A stretch of DNA of 52,622 nucleotides from Candidatus Sulfopaludibacter sp. SbA3. GTDB taxonomy: Bacteria > Acidobacteriota > Terriglobia > 20CM-2-55-15. A program made the translations under genes and the position numbers. The notes under the pieces are model-generated. The model was given only the letters and a program-made list of their open reading frames with translations. It did not search any database and was not told where the DNA came from. The stretch's first letter is position 1. Every line of letters begins with the position of its first letter. Location: the NCBI GenBank assembly GCA_945865815.1, contig CAMBFR010000015.1:1-52622 (forward strand), written 5' to 3'. Positions 39,873-49,706 of the stretch are shown here, piece after piece.

Positions 39873-40499
39873 ATGACACCGGCTTTTCTAATCGCTTTCA
39901 TTGCGCCGGTTCTGGTCTTTTACGGCCTGGTCGTGCTTTTGCGGAGAGCGCGGCTGAGGAAAGCGGCGGCGGCGCTCGACGCGACTTACAATCCCGGAGG
40001 TTGGGGGCGGCCTGCCAGGATCGTAGGGAGGCATTTCACGATTGAAATTACGCGCGCCCGCAAGACGTTTATCACAAACGTCGAGGTCCAAACGGCGAAA
40101 ACCGCCTGGTCGAGTCTCTTCCACGCGAAGTTCTTCGAACAATACCCCGACTGGGAACACGCTGGAGTGTTGAAGCCACACGAGGAACGGCTTTTCTTCA
40201 CGCATGTGTCCTTTCCGAGGTATGGCCCGCCGACGGAGGAAGAACGCGGCCTGCTTTGGCGTTGGTTGAATCGTGGTTCGATCGATCGCCGTCTGTCGTA
40301 CGACGAGCTTAAAGAGACAAAGGTCAAGCGGATCGAGGTCAAAGACGAACGGGTCGCGACCACGTTCAGAGGAATCGTAACGAATATCACCCGGCTCCGC
40401 CGCACGCTCGCGGCTCTTGAGCGCCTCGCCCTTGAAGAACCCATGGGCTCCCATGGACAGGCGGGCGCGAATCCGCTAACTCCAAGACTCGATCAGTGA
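39873..40499 (+). CDS. Membrane-anchored hypothetical protein
   Basis: 208 residues with an N-terminal helix (LIAFIAPVLVFYGLVVLLRR, about 5-24) and a cytoplasmic-type soluble domain: RPARIVGRHFTIEITRARKTFITNVEVQTAKTAW, LKPHEERLFFTHVSFPRYGPP, RRLSYDELKETKVKRIEVKDERVATTFRGIVTNITRLRRTLAALERL. The strand-rich middle recalls small membrane-anchored sensor or assembly domains, but I do not recognise the family. Its stop overlaps the convergent gene's stop by 7 bases. Confidence 0.65.
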   Translation: MTPAFLIAFIAPVLVFYGLVVLLRRARLRKAAAALDATYNPGGWGRPARIVGRHFTIEITRARKTFITNVEVQTAKTAWSSLFHAKFFEQYPDWEHAGVLKPHEERLFFTHVSFPRYGPPTEEERGLLWRWLNRGSIDRRLSYDELKETKVKRIEVKDERVATTFRGIVTNITRLRRTLAALERLALEEPMGSHGQAGANPLTPRLDQ

Positions 40500-40768
40500 A
40501 AGTTCGTTAACGCGACGACAATCGCTATGCCGCACTCGATCGCCAGCAAGCACCACACGGCGGCTGTCAGTCCAATCCGTCGAGGCAACGACAGTGTGCT
40601 GGTCAGGATGAGCGCGGCGGGAACGGCCGCGGCCAGAAACACGGAACCGTAGAAGACTGCTGGAATCAGCGCTCCATACGCCGGCTCGTATCGGAAGCTC
40701 GATTGGTCCACGCGTATCCCGATCACGGTACTGACGGCCGGCACGGCGAAAGCCGCGGCGCCGGCCAC
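40493..40768 (-). CDS. Small three-helix membrane protein, unknown
   Basis: About 91 residues from a GTG at 40768 (start uncertain; the frame is open further into the CPBP gene). Three hydrophobic stretches: AGAAAFAVPAVSTVIGI, YGALIPAVFYGSVFLAAAVPAALIL and IGLTAAVWCLLAIECGIAIVVAL. It follows the CPBP protease gene closely on the same strand and may be its partner. No homologous family is recognised and coding status rests on hydrophobic pattern and position. Confidence 0.5.
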   Translation of the reverse strand: MAGAAAFAVPAVSTVIGIRVDQSSFRYEPAYGALIPAVFYGSVFLAAAVPAALILTSTLSLPRRIGLTAAVWCLLAIECGIAIVVALTNFH

Positions 40769-40805
40769 CCATCGGATCCATGTTGAAGGACGGCAGACAG
40801 CCGAT

Positions 40806-41597
40806 TCAGCCGCCGTCCTTCTGAACCAGACTGCTGATGGCGAAAAGAGTAAACAGCGTGGCGTTGTACGCGGTGTGCATGATGAAAGACGGGATGAGCG
40901 AATTCGATCGGTCCCGGGCCTGCGATAGAACGTAACCAACACCGAAAATCAGGGCGATTCCGGCCCAGCTTCCCCACAGTTGAGGAATGTGAAGCAGCGC
41001 GAAGAGCGCGGCAGTTCCTTTTACGGCTGCCCCGGGACCGCCAAGGCCGGAGAGCAGTTTGAAAAGGAATCCGCGAAAGATTACTTCCTCAAAGAGCGGT
41101 GCGACCCCGACACCGAACAGAGCAAAAACCCAGAGGGCCCTAGTGTTACTAAGAAGTTTCTCGATGGGCGGCGGTTCCGTCGGCGGAAAGAACGAAGAAA
41201 CCACCAGTACCGCCAGGGCCATGGATGCCCCAAACATGACCAGGTAGCCGGTGCTGAGAGTTTCGTTGCGGAACCAGTGGATGAACTGCAGGAACGGTTG
41301 CCGGTGGACTACCCTTACCAGGAAGTAAATGAAGCCTACCAGCGCGACGTTCAGGATTGCCTGAATCATCACCTGCTCCACGGCGCTCAAATCCGTAAAC
41401 CGCAGCTCCGGATTGAAGACCCGCATCAATCGGAAAATGCCTGCCGGGATGACCAAGATCGATCCGATGAAGAAAACGCCAAATCCCACGAGGCCGAGGA
41501 CTATGCCGGGTGCAGGCGGTTCTTCGGTACGCGTACTCGTTTGTTGGAGCTGTTCTTCCGACGGTTCTTCGGGATGCGGCACGGGCTGAATCGTCAT
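40806..41597 (-). CDS. CPBP-family intramembrane glutamic endopeptidase
   Basis: 263 residues with a Pro/Glu-rich cytoplasmic start and about six to eight membrane helices. Motifs of the Rce1/CPBP (ABI) family are complete: EEVIFRGFLF (Glu170-Glu171, Arg175), FALLHIPQLWGS (His203) and SFIMHTAYN (His-x3-Asn). Such proteases process membrane or prenylated substrates. In bacteria they often serve bacteriocin immunity or envelope stress, but the target is unknown here. It overlaps the upstream gene by ATGA. Confidence 0.88.
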   Translation of the reverse strand: MTIQPVPHPEEPSEEQLQQTSTRTEEPPAPGIVLGLVGFGVFFIGSILVIPAGIFRLMRVFNPELRFTDLSAVEQVMIQAILNVALVGFIYFLVRVVHRQPFLQFIHWFRNETLSTGYLVMFGASMALAVLVVSSFFPPTEPPPIEKLLSNTRALWVFALFGVGVAPLFEEVIFRGFLFKLLSGLGGPGAAVKGTAALFALLHIPQLWGSWAGIALIFGVGYVLSQARDRSNSLIPSFIMHTAYNATLFTLFAISSLVQKDGG

Positions 41598-42568
41598 TTC
41601 TGTAGCGAACCTTTGAGCGCAGCCGCGATAAGAGGAATCATGATTTCATGGTGTCCTGTCAACGCCACCGACTGCCCGGATTTCTGCGTCGGCCGCTTAA
41701 GGACGTTTTGGGTCGGACGGTAGTGCTGTATGAAGTCCAGATTCACTGTCGTGAATTCCTCCAGCTGGTTCCCCAGATTGCGCACAACGGAAATGGCTTT
41801 CAAAAACACTTCGGGCAAAATCACAGCGGAACCCACATTGAGATAGACGCCGCCGCCATCCAGACCCCTGGTCATCGTACAGAAGAGGCGGAAATCCCGA
41901 TACGTGGCCTCTCCGAGCGCCTTGCCCGACGTGGTTGGATGCGCATGAATGATGTCAGTGCCGATAGCGACGTGGACTGTTACCGGAATCTTGCGGCTGT
42001 AGGCTTCCGCCAGGATACTCGCGTCGCGATGAGCAAATGACAGATTCCTCGACTCGCTGTTGACGATGAAATTGCCAAGACCCTCTCCCATGCCAATCGA
42101 TTCTGCGGCGGCAAGATCCACTGCAGCGTTCATATGCTCGCTGGTTTCGCGAGCCATCCCGAACCGGCCATCGCCGATTTGCTCCTCGACTTCTTCCGAC
42201 GTTGCTCCCCGGTACGCCACTTCGAAATCGTGAATCGCAGCAGAACCGTTCATGGCAATGCCGGTGACGAAGCCATCCTTCATCAGGTCGTTGAGAACCG
42301 GACCGAGTCCTACTTTGATCACGTGGCCGCCAAGAGCCCAGATGATGGGTTTTCCTGTCTCGCGTGCGTATAGAACTGCGCGGATCAACGTCCTGAGGCT
42401 TTCTGCCGCTAGAATCCGCGGAAGTTTCGCGATCAAACCAGGAACGTTCTCGGATCCGTCCATTGGCTTGCCGAACATTCCCACATGAACCTTGCTCTTC
42501 CGCCCTTCCAGCGAATATGTGGAAACGGCGTCGAAGTCGAGCGGCTTGATCGGGTATTGCGAGTCCAC
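41594..42568 (-). CDS. Deoxyhypusine-synthase-like conserved protein
   Basis: 324 residues, GTG start directly abutting the gmhA stop. Segments PIIWALGGHVIKVGLGPVLNDLMKDGFVTGIAMNGSAAIHDFE, GMARETSEHMNAAV, VTVHVAIGTDIIHAHP and LDGGGVYLNVGSAVILPEVFLKA resemble the NAD-binding fold of deoxyhypusine synthases (nGa.~~HD motif, GgG strand). Bacteria lack eIF5A, so hypusination is unlikely; a spermidine- or NAD-using or sugar-related role is possible. The lysine that forms the DHS intermediate was not confidently located. Position between gmhA and a CPBP gene suggests a cell-envelope link. Confidence 0.6.
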   Translation of the reverse strand: MDSQYPIKPLDFDAVSTYSLEGRKSKVHVGMFGKPMDGSENVPGLIAKLPRILAAESLRTLIRAVLYARETGKPIIWALGGHVIKVGLGPVLNDLMKDGFVTGIAMNGSAAIHDFEVAYRGATSEEVEEQIGDGRFGMARETSEHMNAAVDLAAAESIGMGEGLGNFIVNSESRNLSFAHRDASILAEAYSRKIPVTVHVAIGTDIIHAHPTTSGKALGEATYRDFRLFCTMTRGLDGGGVYLNVGSAVILPEVFLKAISVVRNLGNQLEEFTTVNLDFIQHYRPTQNVLKRPTQKSGQSVALTGHHEIMIPLIAAALKGSLQK

Positions 42569-43165
42569 TTAGCTTTTACCGTAGATTTCCGGGAAGAGCT
42601 GCCGGTCGACAAGCTCGCAGAGTATGTGTCCCAGTAGAAGATGTGTTTCCTGGATGCGTGGAGTGTTTCGGCTCGGCACGCGGAACAGAACGTCGACGCG
42701 GTCGTTCATCTTTCCGCCGCTTTCGCCGGTGAATCCGACGGTATAGAGGCCTTTCGATCGCGCCATGTCGATGGCTTCAATCACACTGGGAGAATTCCCG
42801 CTCGTGGAAATGGCGATGGCCGTATCCCCCTTATTGCCGAGGGCTTCAACCTGGCGGGAAAACACTTTGTCGTAGCCGTAGTCATTCCCAAGGGCCGTCA
42901 GAACCGATGTATCCGTTGTCAGCGCGAGTCCCGGCAGAGCCGCACGGTTTCCGGCGAACCGGCCGACAAGCTCGGCAGCCAGGTGCTGCGCATCCGCTGC
43001 ACTGCCACCATTCCCGAAGAACAGCACCTTATGGCCTTTCCGCAGACCCCCGGTCATTGCTTCCGCCACACCGGCGATCTGGTCTCTGTTCTCTTCAAAA
43101 AAACGCGACTTCACGCGCAGGCTTTCGGCTACAAATTGGTCGATCAGTTGCAAGGCGTCCTGCAT
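42569..43165 (-). CDS. gmhA: Phosphoheptose isomerase
   Basis: GmhA converts sedoheptulose-7-P to D-glycero-D-manno-heptose-7-P for LPS inner core, supporting a diderm envelope. The 198-residue SIS protein shows VLFFGNGGSAADAQHLAAELVGRF, AISTSGNSPSVIEAIDMARSKG, GFTGESGG and IQETHLLLGHILCELVD, with Glu and His of the zinc/active site (AAE, ETH...GH). Its ATG shares one base with the uvrA stop (TAATG). Other heptose genes (hldE, gmhB) are not in the window. Confidence 0.93.
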   Translation of the reverse strand: MQDALQLIDQFVAESLRVKSRFFEENRDQIAGVAEAMTGGLRKGHKVLFFGNGGSAADAQHLAAELVGRFAGNRAALPGLALTTDTSVLTALGNDYGYDKVFSRQVEALGNKGDTAIAISTSGNSPSVIEAIDMARSKGLYTVGFTGESGGKMNDRVDVLFRVPSRNTPRIQETHLLLGHILCELVDRQLFPEIYGKS

Positions 43166-45972
43166 TAGTTGCGCTCGAGGGTGAGTGCCGACGGCCGCGG
43201 CTTTGAAAGGATCTGGGCCAGGGCCTGGCCAGTGTATGATTTTTTCGAACGCGCAACCTGTTCGGGAGTTCCTGTAGCCAGCACGCGTCCTCCGTGAATT
43301 CCGCCATCCGGTCCCAGATCGATAACCCAGTCGGCGGTCTTAATGACGTCCAGATGGTGTTCGATAATGATCACCGTGTTGCCAAGATCTGTCAATCGGC
43401 TCAGTACGTCGAGCAGCTTTTTCACATCCTCGAAATGCAGTCCGGTGGTGGGTTCATCGAGAATGTAGAGTGTCTTCCCCGTGGCGCGCTTGCTCAGCTC
43501 TTTTGCGAGTTTGATCCGTTGCGCCTCGCCGCCCGAAAGCGTGGTCGCGGCCTGGCCAAGCCCGATGTACCCCAACCCGACATCCACGAGCGTCTGAAGC
43601 CTGATCTGGATTTGAGGAATACTGCTCAGGACGCCGAGCGCGTCGGCCACCGTTGCGTTCAAAAGATCCGCCACCGACATGCCTTTGTAATGGATGGCCA
43701 GCGTCTCGCCGTTGTATCGCTTGCCGCGGCACCCGTCGCACGAGACGTAAACATTGGGCAGAAAACTCATCTCGATCTTGCGCATCCCGTCGCCCTGGCA
43801 GGCTTCGCACCGGCCGCCCTTGACGTTAAAGCTGAATCGGCCCGCCTTGTAGCCGCGAGCGCGCGATTCCGGCAGCATCGCGTACAGATCGCGAATATGC
43901 GTGAAGACGCCGGTATACGTCGCGGGATTCGACCGTGGCGTGCGGCCAATCGGCGACTGATCGATCTCGATGACCTTGTCGATATATCCCAGGCCCTCGA
44001 TCGCCTTGTGAGCGCCGGGCTCATCGAGCGCCCGATAGATGTTTCTCGCAAGCGTCCTGTAGAGGATCTCGTTAACCAGCGTGGATTTTCCCGATCCCGA
44101 CACGCCCGTGACTACAGTCATCAGGCCGACGGGAAACGACACGTCGATGTTCTGCAGGTTGTGTTCGGTCGCGCCGCGAACCACGACCGCCTTATCCGTG
44201 GCCGGCCGGCGTTTCTGAGGCACTGGAATTTCCGACCGGCCCGACAGGTAATGCCCGGTCAGGCTGGCCTCATTCGCAGCAATGACTTCAGGAGTGCCGC
44301 TGGCCACCAGGTGTCCGCCCTCCGTGCCCGCACCCGGTCCCAGGTCGATCACATAGTCCGCGCGACGAATCGTTTCCTCGTCGTGCTCCACGACGACTAC
44401 CGTGTTACCGAGGTTCCGCAGGTCTTCGAGGGTTGCGAGAAGGCGCCCGTTGTCCTTGTGATGCAGCCCTATCGAAGGCTCGTCAAGAACGTAGAGAACG
44501 CCGCGGAGCTTCGATCCAATCTGCGTTGCCAGGCGTATCCGCTGACTTTCACCGCCCGAAAGCGTGTTTGCCGCCCGGTCGAGACTCAGATAATTGAGTC
44601 CAACTGCGTCCAGAAATTGCAGCCGGTCGCGTATTTCATGGATGATCCGGCCCGCGACAAGCTCCTCGCGGGGGCCGAGATTGAGCTCGGCAAAGAACTT
44701 CAGCGCATTCGTGATGGCCCAGGAAACGATTTCGGCGATGGAGCGATCGGCTACTTTTACGGCCAGGCTTTGAGGCTGTAGCCGGGCGCCCTTACAAGCC
44801 GCACACGGCCGGGTGACCATGTATTCGGCCAGCTCGTCAGCGTCTTCAAGGTCTCCGTCATAGTGGGCATTCAGCGCGGCAATGACGCCGCCAATTTTCT
44901 TGCCGCGTTCGCGGTATCCATGAAAAATCGCATGCTGCGCCTTGGGAGGGACCTGCTCGAACGGCAGGGATAAATCCGCTCCGAGTAGTTGTCCGATCTG
45001 AAGAATGTTGTCTTCGAGGTCCTCGTCAAACCAATCGTTCGTCGATGCCATGCCGCCGGCAAGCAGGGGCCGCGAAGGATCCGTGACAATGCGAACCGGA
45101 TCAAAATCGAACTTCATTCCAAGGCCGTTACACGCCTCGCACGCGCCATAAATGCTGTTGAAGGAAAACGTTCGAGGCTCAATCGCCGGAATGCTGATCC
45201 CGCAGTCCACACAGGCCATCTTTTCGGAATAGAGACGCTCCTCGCCTTCGACCACGGCCACCAGAACGATGCCTTTGGCCAGCTTCATCGCCTGCTCGAT
45301 CGAAGCTTCCAGCCGTTTTTCGATGTCTTTCTTGATCAGCAGCCGATCGACAACAATTTCAATGGAGTGGTTCTTCTTCTTGTCGAGATCGAGAGTCTCG
45401 TCAAGATTGTGAAGTACGCCATCGATCCTCGCGCGCACGTAACCGGTTTTCGCCAACGCCGCGAGCTGCTTCTTGAACTCGCCTTTTCGCCCGCGCACGA
45501 TCGGCGCCAGAATCATCACCCGCTCGCCTTCGGGCAGAGCCTTGAGGTGGCGCATGATTTGATCGGGCGTTTGCTTGGAGATCGGCTTGTCACACTGGTA
45601 ACAGTGCGGGATGCCGATCGAGGAAAAGAGAAGACGCAGGTAATCGTAAATTTCCGTGACCGTGCCCACGGTCGATCGCGGACTTCTGGCGGCCGTCTTT
45701 TGCTCGATGGAGATTGCGGGCGAGAGGCCCTCAATGGAGTCGACATCCGGCGGTTCCAGGCGGTCGAGAAACTGCCGCGCGTAAGCCGAGAGCGATTCCA
45801 CATACCGCCGCTGGCCTTCGGCATAGATCGTGTCAAACGCCAGGCTGGATTTTCCCGACCCGCTTAAACCAGTGATTACAGTGAGTTTATTACGAGGTAT
45901 CTCGACATTGATACTCTTCAGGTTGTGCTGTCGGGCGCCGCGAACGGTGATGTTTACGATGGGCCGCTGCAT
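43165..45972 (-). CDS. uvrA: Excinuclease ABC subunit A
   Basis: UvrA detects bulky DNA lesions and loads UvrB. From [19 protein letters not shown] (ATG 45972; an ATG 11 codons upstream is possible) it has 935 residues. It has Walker [10 protein letters not shown] (35-43), zinc module CVDCG...CEACNGLG, first signature [19 protein letters not shown], and second Walker [13 protein letters not shown] second zinc module CEACQGDG...CDGCRGKR and the signature [18 protein letters not shown] follow. Complete and canonical. Grouping with gmhA is by overlap, not pathway. Confidence 0.97.
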   Translation of the reverse strand: MQRPIVNITVRGARQHNLKSINVEIPRNKLTVITGLSGSGKSSLAFDTIYAEGQRRYVESLSAYARQFLDRLEPPDVDSIEGLSPAISIEQKTAARSPRSTVGTVTEIYDYLRLLFSSIGIPHCYQCDKPISKQTPDQIMRHLKALPEGERVMILAPIVRGRKGEFKKQLAALAKTGYVRARIDGVLHNLDETLDLDKKKNHSIEIVVDRLLIKKDIEKRLEASIEQAMKLAKGIVLVAVVEGEERLYSEKMACVDCGISIPAIEPRTFSFNSIYGACEACNGLGMKFDFDPVRIVTDPSRPLLAGGMASTNDWFDEDLEDNILQIGQLLGADLSLPFEQVPPKAQHAIFHGYRERGKKIGGVIAALNAHYDGDLEDADELAEYMVTRPCAACKGARLQPQSLAVKVADRSIAEIVSWAITNALKFFAELNLGPREELVAGRIIHEIRDRLQFLDAVGLNYLSLDRAANTLSGGESQRIRLATQIGSKLRGVLYVLDEPSIGLHHKDNGRLLATLEDLRNLGNTVVVVEHDEETIRRADYVIDLGPGAGTEGGHLVASGTPEVIAANEASLTGHYLSGRSEIPVPQKRRPATDKAVVVRGATEHNLQNIDVSFPVGLMTVVTGVSGSGKSTLVNEILYRTLARNIYRALDEPGAHKAIEGLGYIDKVIEIDQSPIGRTPRSNPATYTGVFTHIRDLYAMLPESRARGYKAGRFSFNVKGGRCEACQGDGMRKIEMSFLPNVYVSCDGCRGKRYNGETLAIHYKGMSVADLLNATVADALGVLSSIPQIQIRLQTLVDVGLGYIGLGQAATTLSGGEAQRIKLAKELSKRATGKTLYILDEPTTGLHFEDVKKLLDVLSRLTDLGNTVIIIEHHLDVIKTADWVIDLGPDGGIHGGRVLATGTPEQVARSKKSYTGQALAQILSKPRPSALTLERN

Positions 45973-46015
45973 ATTGTCGAATCCAGGGAAAACTGAACCT
46001 GACATTGTAGCGCAA

Positions 46016-47884
46016 TCAGCCTATCGATTCCCAGCGGCTGGCGAGATCCTCGTAAAGCGCTTCCAGGGTTTTCTTCAAATCCGCGTACTGCCGATGCGAT
46101 GCTTCCCAATCCATGTCAGGCGTGGGAGCCTGAAATGATGTTTCCATGTCGGCTAACTCGCCCTCGATACGTGCAATCCGCGCCTCGATTTCCGTTACTT
46201 CCTTTTGAAGCTGCTCCCGCTTGTTCTTGCTCAGGCCCTCGCGAGCCGGAATCGGGGCCAGGCGCGCTGCGGCGTCCTCATCCTTCTTACTGTCACTCGG
46301 CGCGTTCAGCCATTCCTCGAAGGCGCTTAACCGGTCAAAGACATGCGCTGTACCGTCCTCGATATACAACAGATGGGTTGCGATCTTCTGCACGAGGTAC
46401 CTGTCATGCGTCACGAAGAGAATTGTTCCCGGATATTCCATCAGTGCTCCCTCCAGGGCTTCGCGCGATGCAATATCCAGATGGTTCGTGGGCTCGTCCA
46501 TTGCCAGCAACTGCGGCCGCGCATAGATGATCCGCGACAGCATCAGCCGCGATTTCTCGCCGCCGCTCAGCTGTCCGACGCGCTTGAAGACATCGTCGCC
46601 ACTGAATAGAAACATGGCCAGGTATCCGCGAATTTCGCCGTCCGTCGCTGCAGTGTCCATTTCGCGTATCTGATCTATGACTGTCGACTCAGGCTGGAGA
46701 TCCTGAAGCTGTTGATCGTAGTAACCCACGTCGAGCGCTTCGTTCCAATCCAGCTCTCCTTCGATCGGCGAAAGCGCTCCGACCAGCGTCCGCAACAACG
46801 TGGTCTTGCCCGAACCGTTGGGGCCAAGGATGGCCCACCGTTCGCCACGCTGTACTTCGAAATGGACTCCACGAACCAGCGCCGTCTCTCCATATCCGAC
46901 GTCGAGGCCGCGGGCCGTTACCACATAGCGGCCGCTTCGTTCGACCGGCAGAAACCGGAATCGGGCGCGGCTTGAGGCACTAGCAGGCTTTTGGATGGGC
47001 GTCACGCGCGCCAGAAGTTTCCGCCGGGACTGCGCTTGCTTTGTCTTTTGCCCGGCGATGTTCTTGCGAATGTAGTCTTCCTGCTTTTCGATCCATTCGC
47101 TTTGAAGCCGCCATTCCTTTTCCTGGCGCGCCAGCCGCTCGGCGCGTTCCTTGAGGTAATCCGAGTAGTTGCCCCGGTAGTCGTGAATGCGTCCGCCAGT
47201 CAGGTCGAGGACGCGGTTCACCACGCGATCCAGAAAGAACCGGTCGTGCGAAACGACCACGAGAGTCTTGCTGGTTTCATTCAAGAAACTCTCGAGCCAC
47301 TCAATGGACCGGATATCCAGGTGGTTTGTAGGCTCGTCCAGCAGCAACAGGTCGGCGTTGGAGAGCAACAACTTCGCAAGGGCAAGCCGGTTCTTTTCTC
47401 CTCCGGAAAGGTTGCGGCTCGGCTTAGCCAATGCACTCTTTGTGAATCCGACGCCGAGGAGCGCCGATTCGGTCATGGCGCGAAAACGGTACCCACCCTT
47501 GAGGTCGAATTCGTGCTGGAGTTGTGAATAGCGTTCATGAACCTCATGCTGCGCGCCGGAAGCGATTGCATGTTCGAGGTTCCGCATTTCCTCTTCGGCT
47601 GCAAGAAGGTGTGCGGAGGAACGAAGCCCCTCCTGCAGCACCGACGTGCCTTCATGAAAATCCGGAATCTGGTCCAGCGTGCCTATCTGGAGCTGCGACT
47701 TTCGGGTTACTGCTCCCTCGTCGGGCTCACTGATGCCGGCCAGGAGTTTGAGGATCGTGGTTTTCCCGGCCCCGTTGGCGCCGATCAGCCCGATCTTTTC
47801 GGAAGGATTGATTTGAAAGGATACGTTCCGAAGAACCTCTTGCGAAGCGAAGCTCTTCGAAACGTCATTGAATTGTACGAGCAC
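46016..47884 (-). CDS. ABC-F family ATP-binding protein (Uup/EttA-like)
   Basis: 622 residues with two ABC domains and no membrane helices. The first has [41 protein letters not shown]. The second has [41 protein letters not shown]. The charged P-site-tRNA-interacting linker lies between ([26 protein letters not shown]), and a coiled C-terminus ([27 protein letters not shown]) as in Uup. Acts on ribosomes, possibly relieving stalls. It starts with GTG (47884) and has no Shine-Dalgarno. A short upstream ORF ends TGA immediately before the GTG. Confidence 0.93.
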   Translation of the reverse strand: MLVQFNDVSKSFASQEVLRNVSFQINPSEKIGLIGANGAGKTTILKLLAGISEPDEGAVTRKSQLQIGTLDQIPDFHEGTSVLQEGLRSSAHLLAAEEEMRNLEHAIASGAQHEVHERYSQLQHEFDLKGGYRFRAMTESALLGVGFTKSALAKPSRNLSGGEKNRLALAKLLLSNADLLLLDEPTNHLDIRSIEWLESFLNETSKTLVVVSHDRFFLDRVVNRVLDLTGGRIHDYRGNYSDYLKERAERLARQEKEWRLQSEWIEKQEDYIRKNIAGQKTKQAQSRRKLLARVTPIQKPASASSRARFRFLPVERSGRYVVTARGLDVGYGETALVRGVHFEVQRGERWAILGPNGSGKTTLLRTLVGALSPIEGELDWNEALDVGYYDQQLQDLQPESTVIDQIREMDTAATDGEIRGYLAMFLFSGDDVFKRVGQLSGGEKSRLMLSRIIYARPQLLAMDEPTNHLDIASREALEGALMEYPGTILFVTHDRYLVQKIATHLLYIEDGTAHVFDRLSAFEEWLNAPSDSKKDEDAAARLAPIPAREGLSKNKREQLQKEVTEIEARIARIEGELADMETSFQAPTPDMDWEASHRQYADLKKTLEALYEDLASRWESIG

Positions 47885-47935
47885 TCAAATGCTTGATGGC
47901 TGCGCCCTATCGGGCTTGCATTCGCATCCGCTCAT
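47885..47935 (-). repeat. Dispersed MSGCECKPD element, copy B (putative leader peptide ORF)
   Basis: Sixteen codons from ATG 47935, reading MSGCECKPDRAQPSSI. The stop TGA (47887-47885) directly abuts the GTG start of the ABC-F gene. The 39-base core (47897-47935) is identical to copy A except for one synonymous base. It sits 10 bases after the stop of the S41 gene. The ABC-F gene has no other visible ribosome binding site, so coupling or leader function is plausible. Confidence 0.5.
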
Positions 47936-47945
47936 TTAATGAAGC

Positions 47946-49181
47946 TTATGCGGCGCGCCTCGGAGCCTGACCTGGATTCTTAAGAACCTCGATCGCTCTC
48001 TTCAGTTGCCGATCTTCATCTGCCGCCGCAGGCGTATTCGGCGCATTCGGCTGAACCTCAGGCTGGTCTGCGGTCGGATCGACCACTTCCTCGTTGGCCT
48101 GCGGAACCTCGACGGTGGGTCTCACGCCGAGGGCCTGGATTTCCTTGCCGGAAGGAGTCTGGTACTGGGCAACGGCCATGAGCAATGCCCAGCCGTCATC
48201 AAGCGGGATAAGCTTTTGCACGGCGCCCGAACCGAACGTCTTCATTCCGACCAACTGTCCCCGGCTGTTGTCGCCAATAGCGGCTGCAACCATCTCCGCG
48301 GGCCCGGATGTTCCCTGATTAATGAGAACAACGAGTGGCGCCATCGTTAGCGCATTCTGCGGGTTTGCCGTGAACGTCTGCCGTTCGACCTTCTGGCCCT
48401 GGAGATGGCCTATTGCCCCACGGTCGAGAAAGAAGTTTGCCAGTTCAATACCCTCTTTTTCCTCGCCGACGCCGACGGAACGCAGATCGAGAATGATCGA
48501 GGTCGCGCCGCGTTTCAAAACATCATCAAGATGTTTCTTTGCTTCCAGAGCTTTACCGGACGCAAGATACGGCACCTTTAGATAACCAATGTTGGTTTCC
48601 AGCATTTTGGATTCGACCGCCGGAACCGGCGTTACCTGCCGATTAACAACGATCATTTCGGGATCCGAGCGCCTTCGCCGGATTACTGTCAGGGAAGCGG
48701 GTTCGCCAACGGGGTTTGCCAGCAAGCCACGCACCTGCACGAGGTTCATTTCGCGCGTGGTGACGCCGCCAATGGACTCGATAACATCACCGGTGGCCAG
48801 CCCGGCCTTTTCGGCGGGTCCGCCGGGAATCGTCGAGACAATCATCGGATAACCGAATTGCTTGGTGATGACCGCGCCTATTCCGGCTGTCTCATAGGGG
48901 TTGTACGCGTTATAAAAGGCGACGTCCTGCGGCGAAAGGTAGCCGCCGTTGGGATCCACGCTCTCAACCAGCCCACGGATTGCTCCGCCAACCGCGTCCT
49001 TCAACGACGTGTCATCAACATAATCACTGCGGATGCGGTTCAATACTTCCGTGAAAATTGAGAGCTGCTGGTACGATCCGTTCTGAGCGCTGACGCGCCC
49101 AAGCATTCCGCCAATTATGGCGTATATAACAAGGACCGAAGAGAGCAACAAGATCGCGTACTTGCTCTTCGAATTAAGCAT
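47946..49181 (-). CDS. S41 (C-terminal processing) peptidase-like protein, catalytic dyad apparently lost
   Basis: 411 residues: N-terminal anchor (YAILLLSSVLVIYAIIGGML), a helical segment, a PDZ domain (about 95-180, PGGPAEKAGLATGDVIESIGG) and an S41 core. In active CtpA/Prc the motif is (S)ASASE...GxxTFGKG. Here it is LINQGTSGPAEMVAAAIGD and KTFGSGAVQ. Aligning on the Glu, the nucleophilic Ser is replaced by Gly and the general-base Lys by Ser. A periplasmic non-catalytic scaffold or regulator is inferred. The C-terminus is Pro/Asp-rich. Assigned as family member; activity doubtful. Confidence 0.85.
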   Translation of the reverse strand: MLNSKSKYAILLLSSVLVIYAIIGGMLGRVSAQNGSYQQLSIFTEVLNRIRSDYVDDTSLKDAVGGAIRGLVESVDPNGGYLSPQDVAFYNAYNPYETAGIGAVITKQFGYPMIVSTIPGGPAEKAGLATGDVIESIGGVTTREMNLVQVRGLLANPVGEPASLTVIRRRRSDPEMIVVNRQVTPVPAVESKMLETNIGYLKVPYLASGKALEAKKHLDDVLKRGATSIILDLRSVGVGEEKEGIELANFFLDRGAIGHLQGQKVERQTFTANPQNALTMAPLVVLINQGTSGPAEMVAAAIGDNSRGQLVGMKTFGSGAVQKLIPLDDGWALLMAVAQYQTPSGKEIQALGVRPTVEVPQANEEVVDPTADQPEVQPNAPNTPAAADEDRQLKRAIEVLKNPGQAPRRAA

Positions 49182-49271
49182 AATCCCCCTATGATTTAAC
49201 CCAAGGTGATTGCATTATATCCCGGTGAAACCGCTCGTTGTATCATCAAAAATCAGAATAAACTCCATTTT

Positions 49272-49706
49272 ATGAGAGTGATGGCGTTGGATGTGGGAGA
49301 CAAAACCATCGGAATCGCCATCAGCGATTCAATGTTACTCACCGCGCAGGGCCAGCCCACCATTCGCCGCACTACCGTTCCTGCCGATATCGAGAAGCTC
49401 CGCCGGCTGGTTGAAGAATACGAAGTCCATGAGATTATTGTCGGCCAGCCGTTGCATATGGACGGCAGGGAAAGCACTCAAAGCCAGAAGATAGCCAGGT
49501 TTGCAGAACAACTTGGCAAGGCACTGAAAATCCCCATTACTTCCCTGGACGAGCGGCTGACCAGCTTTGCAGCCGAACAACACCTTGAGGAAATGGGGCT
49601 GAATTGGCGGCAGCGCAGGGAACATGTCGACAAGATCGCAGCGATGATCATTCTCCAGGGTTACCTCGACAACCTGCCCAGGGCGAAGCCCACGGTCAAC
49701 GAATGA
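49272..49706 (+). CDS. ruvX: Putative Holliday-junction resolvase / pre-16S rRNA nuclease YqgF
   Basis: 144 residues from ATG 49272. RNase-H-like fold: MALDVGDKTIGIAISD, IIVGQPLHMDG, SLDERLTSFAAEQ and DKIAAMIILQGYL contain the conserved acidic residues. The family acts in 16S rRNA 5'-end maturation and was proposed to resolve junctions. It is divergent from the S41 gene and overlaps mltG by ATGA. No clear Shine-Dalgarno is visible. Confidence 0.93.
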   Translation: MRVMALDVGDKTIGIAISDSMLLTAQGQPTIRRTTVPADIEKLRRLVEEYEVHEIIVGQPLHMDGRESTQSQKIARFAEQLGKALKIPITSLDERLTSFAAEQHLEEMGLNWRQRREHVDKIAAMIILQGYLDNLPRAKPTVNE

